DNA of 64,000 bases from Archilochus colubris (Eukaryota; Chordata; Aves; Apodiformes; Trochilidae). The number at the start of each line of letters is the position of its first letter. The first letter of the stretch is position 1. The stretch is taken from positions 11,478,401-11,542,400 of the forward strand of contig CM041086.1 of assembly GCA_023079485.1 (NCBI GenBank), in the 5' to 3' direction. This document shows, piece by piece, positions 28,001 to 39,800 of this stretch. The position numbers and the translations under genes were made by a program. The notes beneath the pieces were generated by a model that worked only from the letters and a program-made list of their open reading frames with translations, was not told where the DNA came from and ran no database searches.

Positions 28001-31000
28001 ACCATTTTGTCAGGAGAGCCACTCAGGGAGAGATAAGTATCTTGAACTCTCCAAAACCCCAGAATTCATTTTCATGTTTAACCTCTCAGCACCCATTTCT
28101 CCCAGGGAACCTCTGAGGCTGCAGATAAGACAGAATTATCTCAGGAACAGGTAATAGCTGGAGGATCCCCTCTTCTTGGGCTGCCTCCTGGTTTGTCCCC
28201 ATTTGCATATGAGGTTGGACCAGTTGGGAGGAAAATGAACATTCATGGCAGAAGCTTCTGCTCAAGGCAGAGCTCTGAAGGTTTTGCAGAGGGGTGGGTG
28301 CCCTAGCTGTGGGTGCTGAGACATCCTCAGCTCCCTGGGGATCACAGCAGGATGGGTGCCAGGAGCCTGTCCCCAGCACCCCCTGTCCCATCACACATTG
28401 CTGAGCAGCTGGAGAAGGTTTCATAGCCAGGGCTGACAGGCAGGGACAGATGACTCCAGAGCCCTTTATTTAGCATGGGAAAAAAAATATGTGTTTAGTG
28501 AGCTCACTCAGAAACTAAACAGAGTTCCTGCCTCTCCTAAGCAGAAAAAAAAACACCAAAAAACAAAAAGCCACAAAGGGTTCCTCCTTCTACCCTTGAC
28601 CAGTCTCTCATCTCCATTTCCCACCACAGCATCTTCCCCAAGGCAAGAATCCTGCACAGCAAAAGAAATGGCCTTGCCCTCCCTCTTTCAACTGACAAAT
28701 GTGGTTGGTTGTTGGGTTTGGTTTTTTTTTTTCCTATTAGTTCCTCATTAAAAATAAATAAATAAAAGTAAAGAAAGAAAGAACTAAAAAGGTACTGCTA
28801 AAGGCTAAGGAAAAGGTCAAGATGTTTGTTTGTGCAGTATTCCTGCCCCAGCTCCCCGGAGGCAACACGGAGTGATGCAGACTATTTAAAGAAATCAATT
28901 CATTTCAGAAAAAGATCATTGAATTAATTCGTGCTGCTGCCACCAATTTGGCAAATTAAAATTCCCAACAGCAGCTGATTCATTACAGAACTCTGAAAAC
29001 GTAGAGAAACATAAATAAAAAATAAATTTAAAAAAAGAGAACTTGTTGAAAAGAGATCTCTCCAACTGTGTAGGGTTCAGTGCATTAAAAACAAACCAGA
29101 CACTTACCTGGATCTTCTCAAGATTTGGTCTTTCACTGATTTTTTTCTTTTTTTCCAGTGCTTGTCTATTTTAACCTTGCACCAAATCAACCCCAGGAAG
29201 CCAGAACCTAGAAACAAGTGAGCACCCAACCACCACCACGAGGCTGCAGCCCAGGAGAAATGCTTTGGGTTTCTTGCCCACAGGGTCTGGATTTGGCCAT
29301 GGAGCAGAAACCCTTTGCCTCCACCTCCTCCTAGGAAGCAAGGAGGTGGGAGAAAGGAGAGGATGGATTTAATATCCTCCTTTGCTTCTAGGAGCACCCA
29401 GCAGGAGGGTGCAGGGCTGGCTCTGGGGGACAGAAGATGTGGGAGAACATCTCAGTGTCCTCAGAGCTTGGGATAATTAACTGACAAAAATCACTTTGTG
29501 AAGGAGCTTCCCCAAAAATCTTGGTTCCCAGGACAGCACTGACACACACACAGGGTAAATCTCTGGGGGAGGAGGAGGGAAACCCACCTGCTGTGGTGTC
29601 ATAGGAAGGGTGGGGGAAAGGTCCAAGAGCAATGGGCAGTGGGAAGAGGTAACCATGCATGCAGAACTTGGGGTGTGCTTGGCTGGCTGGAAAAGAACAA
29701 CAGAAAACAAACAAAAAAATGTATTTGCCTTTATTTCCTGCAAAATCACAGTAGCTGGAAAATCCCTGCAAAACACTCAAGGTAGAGGGGTAGGAAGTGA
29801 AGAAGGATAGGGAATCCTGTTTAGAAGGAAAATGAAATTAAAATAAAATAATTAAGACAATTTAAAAAAAGAAAAGGAAAAGGAAAAGGAAAAGGAAAAA
29901 AAGGAAAAGGAAAAAAGGAAAAGGAAAATAAAAAAGGAAAAGGAAAAGGAAAAGGAAAAGGAAAAGGAAAAGGAAAAGGAAAAAAAAGGAAAAGAAGGAA
30001 AAGGAAAAGAAGGAAAAGAAAAGAAAAGGAAAAGGAAAAGGAAAAAAAGGAAAGGGAAAAGAAAGGGAAAAGGAAAGGAAAAGGAAAAGGAAAAGGAAAA
30101 GGAAAAGAAAAAAAGAAAAAGAAGAAAAAGAAAAAAAAAGAAGAAGAAGAAGAAAGAGAAAAAGAAAGAGAAAAGAAAGAGAAAAAGAAAGAGAAAAAGA
30201 AAAAGAAAAAGAAAAAGAAAAAGAAAAAGAAAAAGAAAAAGAAAAAGAAAAAGGAAAAGAAAAAGAAAAAGAAAAAGAAAAAGAAAAAAAAAGAAAAAGA
30301 AAAAGAAAAAGAAAAAGAAAAAGGAGGAAAGGAGGGTAAAAAAGGAGGAAAAGAAGAAAAAAACAAACAAAATTTAAAAAAGTGATGAGAGAGAGGGGAG
30401 ATATCACAGAGTCTGAGGCTGCTACCTGCACACCTTGTGGTCTCCACAACCTGAATCTGACATGAGCATAAATCGTGACAGAGGGAGCAACTCAAAGCAG
30501 TGTAAATATTCACACTATTCCCATTGCTCTTTTCCTCCAGAAACAGCTTTGGAAGGGGCAGAGGAATTTGGGAACCAGAACAAGAACTGCAGTTTGTGAG
30601 GAGGCAAAACACAATTAGGCTGGAAGTGCCCCATCAATATTAATACCACTGAGGCTTATCATGATTAACAGTAATAGAATGAATGTTAAATGAATTAATT
30701 AATGGTTGGCCACTTATTTAAATATGTTCCCCAGCTCAAAGGAACACTTTATAATAGGTGGACATTAGTTCATGCTAAATTGACTATGGAATACCTATTG
30801 AATTAATTATTACATCCACGAGAGCAGCAAATTAATTTGCCATGATCAATCCTATTATAATAAATACCTAAAGTATTAAAGTAATACAAATTTGCCAGTT
30901 ATTAGAAAGTCGTTTTACTTCAGGTAACGTTATATTATAGAATTTATTCCCATATAATGTGATTGGACAGCAAACCCTCTCTCTCAAACGTGTCCTTTTT

Positions 31001-34000
31001 TTTCTTTTTTTTTTTAAATCAAAACATTTCCCTGAAAAAAAAAAAATCTCAACATTGCTCAGTTGAACAGTGGCAGGAACTGCTCCTGCAAGATTTTACA
31101 GGAAACACAGGGAAGGGACTGGGGGACAGCAAAGTCATCTGAAATTTTAATCACAGCAAAGTCAATTTCTTGTGGGAACCTGCACGAGTTCCAGCCAAAC
31201 CCCCTCCAACACCATCAGCTGCCACGTGAGCAGCTTCCAGCAGACCAAAGCCAACCTGAGCCCAGGGTCAAGGCTTCTGCAGTGTTCAAAACCTTTGCAG
31301 AACTTATTAAAATCTCCTTTTTTAAATCCCTGATATGTCTCCAGGCTTGGGGCACCCCAGGGGAAAGCTGTTCTCTAATTACCCACCAGGCACTAACACC
31401 ATTGCTGGCTCAGGGTGTCAGGGGGTGGTCTCACTCCTTTGCTCTTTCCGGTGGGACCAAGACCTTACACCAGTTGGCACCAGTTGGTCTCTCAGAACAG
31501 GTTTCACCTTCTACTTCAATTTTTTTTTTCATTCTTTCAGAACAAAAAAAATATTTTGCCTCCATCTCTTTGTTCACATAAAGAACCAGATCTGTCAGCA
31601 CAAGTTTTAGGAATTGCAGAAGGGACAGTATTGTAAATCTGAGTCATGGAGTATTTACCAGAAGACTTATTAAATGTAATTTTAATGATGCAAAAGGGAC
31701 AAGACCTTAAAAAAAAACAACCCTAAGTCTTGTGTGCTGAAGGGATATAGCCATGAGAGGTCCTGAACACCCAAGGAGGCCACCACTCCCTAAGACTTTG
31801 TGTGTTTCAAAAGGCATTTAGAGGTTCCTACATTTCTCCAAACAACCATCTGAGAGCAAAGTCCAAGTCAAAAAAAAAGAGCAGAGAAAGGGGGAGCCAA
31901 GTTTGCTTTTGATAAAGAGTGAAAAAAATGAAGAAATAAAAATGTACACAACCACTTCCTCACCCCTGGGAGCCCCTCTTGTGCCTGTTTGCAACTCAAA
32001 CCATGAGGGACCATTGGGGATCTGGGGCCCTGGCATCATACTCACTGTACCAGAAGGTCCAGATGCTCTCAGGATGCCCCTCACCAAAGAACCAGCATCT
32101 CCAGAAGAAGCCCTCGTGGTGGAAAGTGACAATCTCCTTCCCCTCCTCTGCCAGCACTTCAGCCTGTGGAGAAAAGAAGCCCAGGTTGATATGGGGGTGG
32201 CTGTGATTGAAAGATGAGAAGTGGGGATTTGGGGCTTAGGCAGGTGTTGCTCTCATTTTTTGGTTGGGGTTCTCCTCTGCTGTTGTTTGAGTTGGCTTCA
32301 GAAGGGTTGGGCAACACAGAGACAGATGCTGCCCTTGACTTTCTGCCATCTCAGAGCCACAAAACATCCTGATAAGAAATCCTCCTGCAGACCTTCACCA
32401 AAAAAACTACTTTCTCCTCTCTAATGTCTTTAAATTTAACCACTGGCTGCTGAAGCTGGGCAGGTATGCTGGGGAGCATGGACCCAGCTTCTTAAACATG
32501 TTCCTTAAATAAATTTCTCTGCTGTTGTAACCAGCTTGAGGCAGGCTGAATACCAGGTAGACAATTTTAGGCATGACCCAATGCAAGTGTTCAGATGTCC
32601 TTGCTTCTCTGCAGGGCCCACGTAAGGTCTGGCTCCAGCCCTGCTCCAACATTCTCCGCGTTCCAGCCTCTTCCAATCACCAGCCCAAAGGTTTCTTCCT
32701 TTTTCTCCTCCTGCTGAGCCCAGTAGAAATTAACATTAAATTTAAATGAGAGATGAATTAATCTGCCCACACCAATCTTCTTGTAGGCCAGGATAAGGAT
32801 TTGGACAATTCCTTTCTTTTTGATGAGTCTACTTCTACCCCCAGAGCAGATCTATCAGCATGAAGTTTAGGTCTTTGCAGAAGGGACAATTTACCAAAAG
32901 GCTTCTCAAAACTAGACCCAAATCAATTTTGCCTTTATCACATACTTTTTGGTAAAGGAGACGTGACAGATTTTGTAGAGGATGAAGAAACTCCGCCCAG
33001 GACTGGATCCTGGGAACTGGAGAAAAGAGACAGGACTTGAGGGGAGGTGCTAGAAAATACTTCCCTTGCCTCCAAGTTTTTATGCAAAGAGTTATGACAA
33101 CTTCCAGGACCTGCTTCTCCTACTTTTAGGATAAAAATACCAACTATGACAATGGTAACATCAAACTTCATCACCTGGACAGCTGCTGACTTCGTGCTGC
33201 TACTGCACATTTAATCCCTGCTGGGCAGCTCCTCCAGCCCATCCTTATCTGTAAGGGACAGGATTTGCCATTTTCAGAAAAAAACACATCCTGTTGCACA
33301 CAACTGAAATAGAAATAATAGAAACAGAGTCTGAAATAGAAATAAAATAGCTCTGAGGAGAGAGTAATAGCAGTTTCTGTTTCTACCCAGTGCTTTTGAA
33401 GTCTCTCTGCCTTGGCGATGGGCACAGGAGCACTGGGCCAAGAGAGGTTCTGACAAGCCCAAGATTCTTATTCACACCATGTGGTTCAGTGTCCCCCTTT
33501 TAAAAGACAGCAACTCACAAAAATCTGAAACTACAAACACTGTCATTTCCCACGTGTACAAAAAACTGAGCAGCACTTCCCCAGCCGTGGCTGCCCCTTC
33601 CAGGGCTTTGCCACCTGCTTCAAATAGCATAGTGTCTCCTGCCAGGCAGCTTTCCCATCCTGATGGTTATTTTTTTTTTCTTTTCAGTAGAAAAAGTCAT
33701 TTGGAAATATGACTGATGCAAAGAGTGTCCTACATTTAATTCTGGGATTCTGGAAGGAAAGGAAACACTTCTTGCTGGCATCATGATGCTCACCCGGTGT
33801 GACTCACCACAGCAGAGAAAAATCAAACTTAATTGGGTTGAACTTTGAAGTAACAAAAAAGTCTGCACACAACAAGGGTCCTCCTGTCATTTTCTGATCG
33901 AAACCACACATTGATTGGCACAAAAACATTTCTGAAGAGTGGATGAAGGAACTGATCTGGCTGTTACTTCATTGAAGAGTTAGACAACAGTAAGCATGGC

Positions 34001-34808
34001 TAAGGAGGCTTTCACATGTGAGAGCAGCACTTAACACTAAAATATCAAATTGTCCTTCAGAAATTACATTTACTGCTAACTAAAATCCTATAAATATATA
34101 TTAATTTTTAAATATATAATATCTCTTCTCATTTAAAGGGCAGGGATTCTTGTCTGCTCCCTGTCTGGTGCTCACTTTTGGTTTCTGTCTGTGCTGTACT
34201 CCCATCACTTCAGATGTAAATGATTGCCAAGTCCTACACTTCAAAATATGAACTATTTTTAAAGGAAGAAACTACACAGAAAGAAATCTTTTAATGCCAA
34301 ATATCAGGAGATATCTTTTGTCTTTAGAGGCAAATGCTGTCAGCAAGTAAAATCCTACATTTCTGCTTCTCATTCCCTAATGCTTGCAGCCGCCAGGTGA
34401 CAGAGATGCTGAATTCATGTTTCCTACACGTGCTTCACTTCAGTCCAACTTCTGCATAGTATGGAAAAGTTGGTGTGGTTCAGATTTTTAAGTTAGCCCA
34501 GGTTTTACATCAGCAGGGCACTTCTGATGAGCACAAATAATCAGCACAGGTGAAAAAACTGCCAGTGCCCAAATTAAAAGCATTAGCCTTGCCTTTCAAG
34601 GGAAGTATTTACCTAAATCAGCTCTTCCCAAGTAAGGGAAGATGTCTGAGCTTACCTCCCCACTCTGCAGAGTGCTGTTCCCACCCTGGAACACACCACA
34701 GGTCTCAGTAGCCAGGAGCCAGTAGTCAGTCCCAAAAGCCAGAAGGAAGAGCAGGACGCCGGAGCCGGCGAGGATCCCGGCCACGAGGGCAGCGATGCCA
34801 ACCTTCAT
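21813..34808 (-). CDS. TMEM182: TMEM182, five coding exons
   Basis: Predicted join on the minus strand: 34808-34656, 32163-32046, 29686-29588, 27200-27063, 22042-21813. This gives 738 nt, or 245 residues plus stop (human 229). Splice sites are GT-AG and all phases join. The protein has four membrane spans (about 5-27, 127-150, 170-190 and 213-236) with a large first extracellular loop, as in the claudin/PMP22-like group. Diagnostic stretches are [33 protein letters not shown] and the YGWSF stretch in the last exon. The family is muscle-enriched, and published work links it to restrained myogenic differentiation via integrin beta-1; nothing in the DNA tests that. It lies downstream of SLC9A2 in the same orientation as in mammals. 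Confidence 0.95.
22802..22860. repeat. AT-rich tandem repeat, TTACTTATAAA unit
   Basis: At least four imperfect copies of AATTACTTATAA in TMEM182 intron 4. Confidence 0.75.
23165..23216 (+). mobile_element. Possible CR1 tail remnant in TMEM182 intron 4
   Basis: GATGATCTCTAGAGTTGCCTTCCAACCC resembles the CR1 3' terminal stretch, but the flanks do not clearly continue the element. Confidence 0.35.
23985..24260. other. Unique AT-rich segment in TMEM182 intron 4
   Basis: It contains AAATTAAATTAATTAGA, CAATTAAGTGG, CCAATTATTC and CAATATATTGAT and is free of recognisable repeats. Candidate regulatory element only. Confidence 0.3.
26881..27033 (+). mobile_element. CR1 LINE fragment beside TMEM182 exon 4
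   Basis: It contains CAGCCTGGAGAAGAGAAAGC, TGAAGGGGGCTACAGGAAAG, GAGGACAAGGGGTAATGG and GTTTAGGTTAGACAT, in CR1 order. It stops about 30 nt from the exon 4 donor. It is antisense to TMEM182 and truncated at both ends. Confidence 0.82.
27063..27200 (-). CDS. TMEM182: TMEM182 coding exon 4
   Basis: 138 nt, residues 124-169. [20 protein letters not shown] is the second span, continuing to [13 protein letters not shown], which starts the third. The acceptor is TCTTTTGCAG, preceded by a T-rich tract, and the donor is GTGAGC. A CR1 remnant ends about 30 nt beyond the donor. Confidence 0.95.
29588..29686 (-). CDS. TMEM182: TMEM182 coding exon 3
   Basis: 99 nt, residues 91-123. It completes the first extracellular loop: [17 protein letters not shown], then PHPSYDTTA. 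This aligns with the human segment containing KNCTHAYLSPYPF. The cysteine is kept, but the human NCT sequon is replaced by KFC. The acceptor is TTTTCCAG and the donor is GTGGGT, phase 1. Confidence 0.92.
29864..30361. repeat. About 500-bp purine/pyrimidine tract, (GGAAAA)n and (GAAAAA)n
   Basis: The plus strand is almost wholly A and G. The first half is mainly GGAAAA units, then GAAGAAA, then GAAAAA units, with only a couple of T interruptions. It lies in TMEM182 intron 2, so the transcript carries the C/U strand, and it ends 178 nt upstream of the exon 3 acceptor. Open frames here are all Phe/Ser/Leu/Pro artefacts of the repeat. Confidence 0.97.
30640..30960. other. Unique AT-rich segment with many TAAT-type motifs
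   Basis: Repeat-free stretch in TMEM182 intron 2 with GAATTAATTAATGG, GAATTAATTATTAC, AAATTAATTTG and TTAAATATG words. The look is that of a homeodomain-site-rich non-coding element. No conservation data are available here. Confidence 0.35.
31587..31675. repeat. Direct repeat copy 1, beside TMEM182 exon 2
   Basis: It contains CAGATCTGTCAGCACAAG, TTTTAGG, TTGCAGAAGGGACAGT and, after about 27 nt, TATTTACCAGAAGACTT. It pairs with 32,847-32,910 in the same orientation. Exon 2 lies between the copies. Confidence 0.6.
32046..32163 (-). CDS. TMEM182: TMEM182 coding exon 2
   Basis: 118 nt, residues 52-90. It encodes [20 protein letters not shown] and WRCWFFGEG, ending SIWTFWY. This is the first extracellular loop; FFWRCWF is the conserved part. 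The acceptor is TTCTCCACAG and the donor is GTGAGT, phase 1 out. It was found from family similarity and splice sites, since the longest open frames here are in other frames. Confidence 0.94.
32847..32910. repeat. Direct repeat copy 2, beside TMEM182 exon 2
   Basis: It contains CAGATCTATCAGCATGAAG, TTTAGG, TTGCAGAAGGGACAAT and TTTACCAAAAGGCTT. It matches copy 1 over about 40 nt, and again after a gap in copy 2. Confidence 0.6.
34656..34808 (-). CDS. TMEM182: TMEM182 coding exon 1
   Basis: 153 nt, residues 1-51. [20 protein letters not shown] begins the first span, followed by [11 protein letters not shown] and a glycosylation sequon NST near residue 44. The donor is GTAAGC in phase 0. This is the only methionine in position for the hydrophobic segment, and the length agrees with the family. 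Confidence 0.95.
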
Positions 34809-34956
34809 GGGGCAGCAGGGCAGAAATCAGAAAGGAAGAAAACCAGTGAAGTTTGCAGGGTGACTGGAAGAGAGGGAGGAAAGAAGGGCTATTTTGGGAT
34901 CTTCTCCGGGCTGGTGTGGGTTACAGCAGGGTGGTGGGGAGAGGACTAAGAAAAGC

Positions 34957-35046
34957 AGATGACCCGTTGTAACCAAGCAGCTGCGGCATGAGGGGAGATG
35001 ACAAATCACTGCTGGGACAGAGCAGGAAGATTTCCAAATAAACACA
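34957..35046 (-). promoter_or_regulatory. E-box cluster upstream of TMEM182
   Basis: CAGATG (34957), CAGCTG (34978) and CACATG (about 35043) lie 150-240 bp upstream of the TMEM182 ATG. CAGCTG is the form preferred by MyoD-type factors, which fits a muscle gene. Such hexamers are common by chance, and the transcription start is unknown, so some may fall in the 5' UTR. Confidence 0.3.
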
Positions 35047-36602
35047 TGGCTGTTCATTTCAGAAGAAAGGGGCAGAGAAGCCCTGAGCCTCACCAGGCAG
35101 GCAGTGTCAGCAGGTCAGGAGTAGTTACCATGCAGAACTGCTCGGGTAACTGGAAAGGTTCTGAAAACCCATTTGATGTGAGAGGTTCTGCATGGCTGGA
35201 GCAGCTCTGAGCTCAAAGATCTTTCCCACGTCATGGACTCAGCAGTTTCCACATCCACTGCTGTGGGGCACCTTTATCCACATCCTCACCAGAGCAGTGC
35301 AGAAGTGGCACTTGTGGAGTTCACATCTCCTTCAGCTCCTGCTTCCTCTGAACAAAACACCACTGCAGCTTTCACACGAAAAAACCCCAGAGATCCAAGC
35401 CCTAACAGTAAAACATGGGTGATATCTTCCAGACCTCTCAGAAGTGAAGCAGTCAGCCCCTGCAAACATGTTTAGATCAGGCAGGTCCACATCTAGCCAG
35501 ACAAGGAGCATTAAATGAGGTGGCTCACACTGATGGGCTGGGAGGGTGTTGCTCTGCAGTTGTAGAAGGATGAGCTCTCTCCTAGCACTGAAGAGCATCC
35601 ATACCCCTTCCACCTCCTAGGGAAGGAAGTCTCATGGGGATGAGGATGTTTCTGCTTGGAATCTTGTTGTCATTTCATTCCAAATGCTTTTGTCTTCTGC
35701 TGGAGCATCTACTGTAGATCACTGCCAGGAATGGGATGCTAGGCTAGGAAAATCACAATTTCTGTAAGGCAGTGAGTGCATTCCTGTGACATGCCAGGAG
35801 GCTGTGGGAGGAAATATAAATTACAGGGAAAATTCAAGTTTTGATGTCCCAACCTTAGCCTGAGTCAGGGCCTGTTCTAAAAACGAGGAGAGATGAAGAC
35901 GTTGGGATTTTATGATGCCAAATTAATTTCCAAATCAGTTTAATAGTTAAAGTTAACTGTGAACATATGGGTAGCTCAGAGGAACTGCACACTGGTTAAG
36001 GGAAACTGGAGAGGGTTGGGTAAAACTTTGACTACACACTTAGCCAACTGCTAAGGCATATGGACTGATGGATGTGCTTGCTCTTCTTCTACAAGCACAA
36101 TAGGCTTGGGATTACATTAATATATTCTGGCCTCTGCATCCTCCCTTCTTAAATATTGCAGGCTGGGATAGCTTCTAAATAATCCATCAGACCTCTGTTC
36201 CTCACTGTTGCAGTGGCAGAGATGCTGTTGGTTTAACCTGAGACATCCCATAGGATCCAGAAAAGAGATCCTTGTCCAGAGGAGTCCCTGCACCAACACA
36301 TGGGGAAAGGAAAGGTGGGCCAGGTTGTTACCAACTTGTAAGGTTGAAACTCAGCCACAGACCCTCAGACACAGCCAGTCAGAGCCAAAATGGGGCTGCA
36401 AGGGGCCAGAGTCCCTGGAGGAGAGAAGGTGTCTTCTCACCTGGTGTGGTGGAGAAAGGCAATGGGGAGCCAGAAGGTTGTCTCAGAGGTTAGGTTTACA
36501 TCTTGGTTGGCTGCTAAAACAGAATCATTCCTTCTGATGTTTGTATAAGGGGATGAAGGTCTTTGCAGCAGGGCTGAATGTTGCTCTGGGCTGGTAGAAA
36601 CC

Positions 36603-36869
36603 TCACTGCATGGCCCTCAAACAGGGAGCAGTGGTTGTGCTGGGAGAGTTGTGGTACAAGTCCCTCTTCAGGTCAGTGAAAATACTGATGACGTCTCTGG
36701 CCTGCTGAACCATCCCTTTTCTCCCCAGCAAGAACCTACCCTGCTCAGAGCCATCGGGGTGCTTCAGAGGCAAGAGGTGCTGCAGTGAGCTGACCTTTTC
36801 CTGCCGAACAGAAAATGGTTGATTAAATACAGAGTGCAATGCATCTGCCACCCCCTTCATCTTCAGCAA
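36603..36869 (-). other. Unassigned 88-codon open frame between the genes
   Basis: Reads MLKMKGVADALHSVF at its start and contains RQEKVSSLQHLLPLKHPDGS and FTDLKRDLYHNSPS, with a balanced non-repetitive composition. A possible acceptor (TTCGGCAG) precedes EKVSS. I do not recognise a family, and no partner exon was found. It could be a chance frame, a lncRNA exon or a decayed gene. Confidence 0.2.
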
Positions 36870-39800
36870 GTGTCATTTCAATCAGTCACCACTTAACTAA
36901 CCTGGAATGCCCCTTCAACCTGTGACAAGGAAAAATCAGTCACTGTCCAGTCTTGTGATCTCCATCCTGGAGCTTGCAGGAGCTCAAGAAGTGGGTTTGC
37001 AGTCCTGGAGTGAGGAGTTCTGCAGAGCACAGCCCGACTGCACTCCATTGAAATGAAAAGTGGGCACTCGTGGTTTGAGGATTTAATAAAAAAATTTTTT
37101 TAAAAGGCATTTTTGCACATTTCTCTCTGTGGGTGTTTCAGCCAGCTGTGCCTGGCATTGCTGCCTTCATGCTAATGCAGGTTTGTGTTGTTTGCCATTT
37201 GGAAGGTGTCCTCAGCAGAGTGCTCTTGGCAAAAAAGCTCCTGGGGCGGCTGTAGCAGAGCAGGGTTGGTGCTCAGCCTTGGCTCCTCCCAAATCTGCTG
37301 CCTGCCCAGCCAAACATTTTCCAAATTCTTTGGCTGGGGGACAGGGACTGAGATTGCAAGGTCAAAACCTCTCTCCATGCAGCCAGCATCGCCTTGTCCT
37401 TGGCACATCCCCAGGCACATGCTCAGGACCATTTGGATCTCCACAATTCTTGGACATGATGGACAATGAGACTGTGCCTGAGCCACCCAGGCTTTCTCAG
37501 GGTATGATGGGTCCACAGCCCCTTCATATCTCCTTCTATTCAGCTGATTTTTTCCAATTAAACATCAAACCCATTGGATCCAGCCAGCCCAGAAGATGAT
37601 GACACCTCCTGGGGTCTACCAGAGGAGCAAACTCCTTCAGCTCCACCTGCCCAGGGTACATCTAACCTCTGCAACCCCCTGGTTTCTCTGTTTCCCTGTT
37701 GCTTGGGGAGAAAAAGTAGATAAAATTAATTTTTTTTTTTAGAATAGGAACACTTTTTTCATAAGACTTTCTAGTCTTACAAACTAGACTAATAGAAAAA
37801 AAAAACAAAAAAAACCCAACAGTTCCTTTACTCTTCAGGAAAAAACATCTTTATTAAATATAAGATTCTGACCCATTCTGGTTTCAAAGTGTAAATTAGC
37901 TCTCTGGTTTCCTATTGTGCAAGTGTTTTGTTCATATAGATTTTATACAATGCAATAGGCAGCCTTGTTAATAGGCAAGGCACACACAGACTAGAAGAAA
38001 AGAAAAGGAAAAAAGAAAGCAGAAATGGCAAGAAAGCCACCAATAAATCATTCCAGCCCAAGTCCCTTCCTCCACAGTTAGAAAGGATTTGCTGATGAAC
38101 TCATCAGAAAATGTGGATTTGAAAAAGGAAAGTGGAGAGATCCCAGGAGAGTGCTACCCCAAACATCACCAGGAGCTGGGGGTAAGGAAAGGGAATTTCA
38201 GTGTTCTGGGAATTTCAGTGACCTTGATTTAGTGACCTCACTGACCTGAGTGATTTTTGTTGCCCAAAAGCTCCAAAGCACAGACACAGCCCAGCAAGGA
38301 GCTGGGGCTGACCAGCCCTGATTTTTCACAGAATCAATGTTTTACCTTTTGAATGATCAAAGCCTCTGTCAGCACCCCCTGAGTTCTCCATATTTTTTGT
38401 GTTTTGATCCACGCTTACAGAAAAAACAATCAGATCAACATATTTTCACTTTCTCATGCTGAAAGCAGAGGATTTATTTCTATTCTATAACCAGACATGA
38501 TTTCAGGGCTGGTTTTAGTGACTTCCCCAAGTCCCTCTGTCTTGAAGCTTCCCTTGCTGAGCTGCCTTGCTCTGAAACATGTTCCACACAGAGTTCCCTT
38601 AGGTAGAAGGGGTGAATCCCTCTTCTAGGTCTCTCCCTTTTTTCTTGCCTCCATAAACTTCACAATGAGAGGAAACCAAGGAGAACAAAGCCACCCAGAC
38701 CACACAAGTCCTACTCAACTTTGCCTTGAAAATGCCACCAACATGGCCGGATGGTTTTGCAAAGAGAAACCCCCCAGATATAAACTGTGTGGGAATGGAG
38801 AGGAAGAGGTATTTACATGGGCATTTGCCCTTTTAATTCTGCATTAAAATTCTAATCAGTGCTTCATCTCCAGCACATGCTCCTGTTTCATCTCTCCCAT
38901 CTACACATCTCTTGGAAACAGCACAGAAGCTGGGACATGGAAAGATCCTTCATGTTCCTTCTGAGGTTGAATACCCCCAGTGATCCATCTCAAGAAAAAA
39001 AAAAACTTAATTTTGCCTCACCTGCTTCTTGGATGTCTCCAGTACTTTCCAGGATTAAGCCAATAAAATCTCCTTAAATAGTTATGAAATAAAATAAAGT
39101 GTGATTTTTTTTTTTTCAAAAGAAAAATAAAATTAAAAAGTCCACAAATGCTTCCTGGAATTGTGAGGGAGATTTATAACTCAACTTGCAAACGTTGCTT
39201 TTGATGGATGTGCTCAGACATTGCTGATGGTTCTCTGGGCTCTCACTTTGCCATTCAGCTTCTCCCCAGCATTAGTAACTTTTTGCCTATTTTAACCTTC
39301 ATTTTCAAAAGCCTCCTGCAACCTTCCAGAGTAAACACTGAGCAATAACTCTCTGAACTTACTCAAAGAACCCAACTGATGCAATTTACTTCCACAAAAC
39401 CTTGAGATATTCAATGAGCCCCCCAATCCCTGTTTTTAACACTTCATAAAGGACTAAAAACCTACAAATAATTAATTAGGCATGCTCTGGGCATTTAACA
39501 CTTTTCCACTGGGTTGTGGAATTTTAAGATCACCAACACTGGATACCAGCAAAGATTATCAGAAAGTATTTGGGGCTGAAATACACACTGGGCAGAGGGC
39601 TTGGCCACTAAGGAACTTGAAATATCCTTATATTTCATGAAAGCTTTTCCTATTATGTCCTGTAAATGTCCTATTATGTCTTGTAAATAATGTCTTTATA
39701 AAATAATCCATAGTATCTAGGTTAAATCTGGGGCAGAGTGACTCACTGGGGAAGGATGTACATGGAATATTGCCTTTCTGCAGCTCAAGGAAATTTTTGC

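Noticed and set aside
29821..30612. Long Phe/Ser/Leu/Pro open frames on the minus strand
   Set aside because: They are translations of the purine/pyrimidine simple repeat; three overlapping frames show the same composition.
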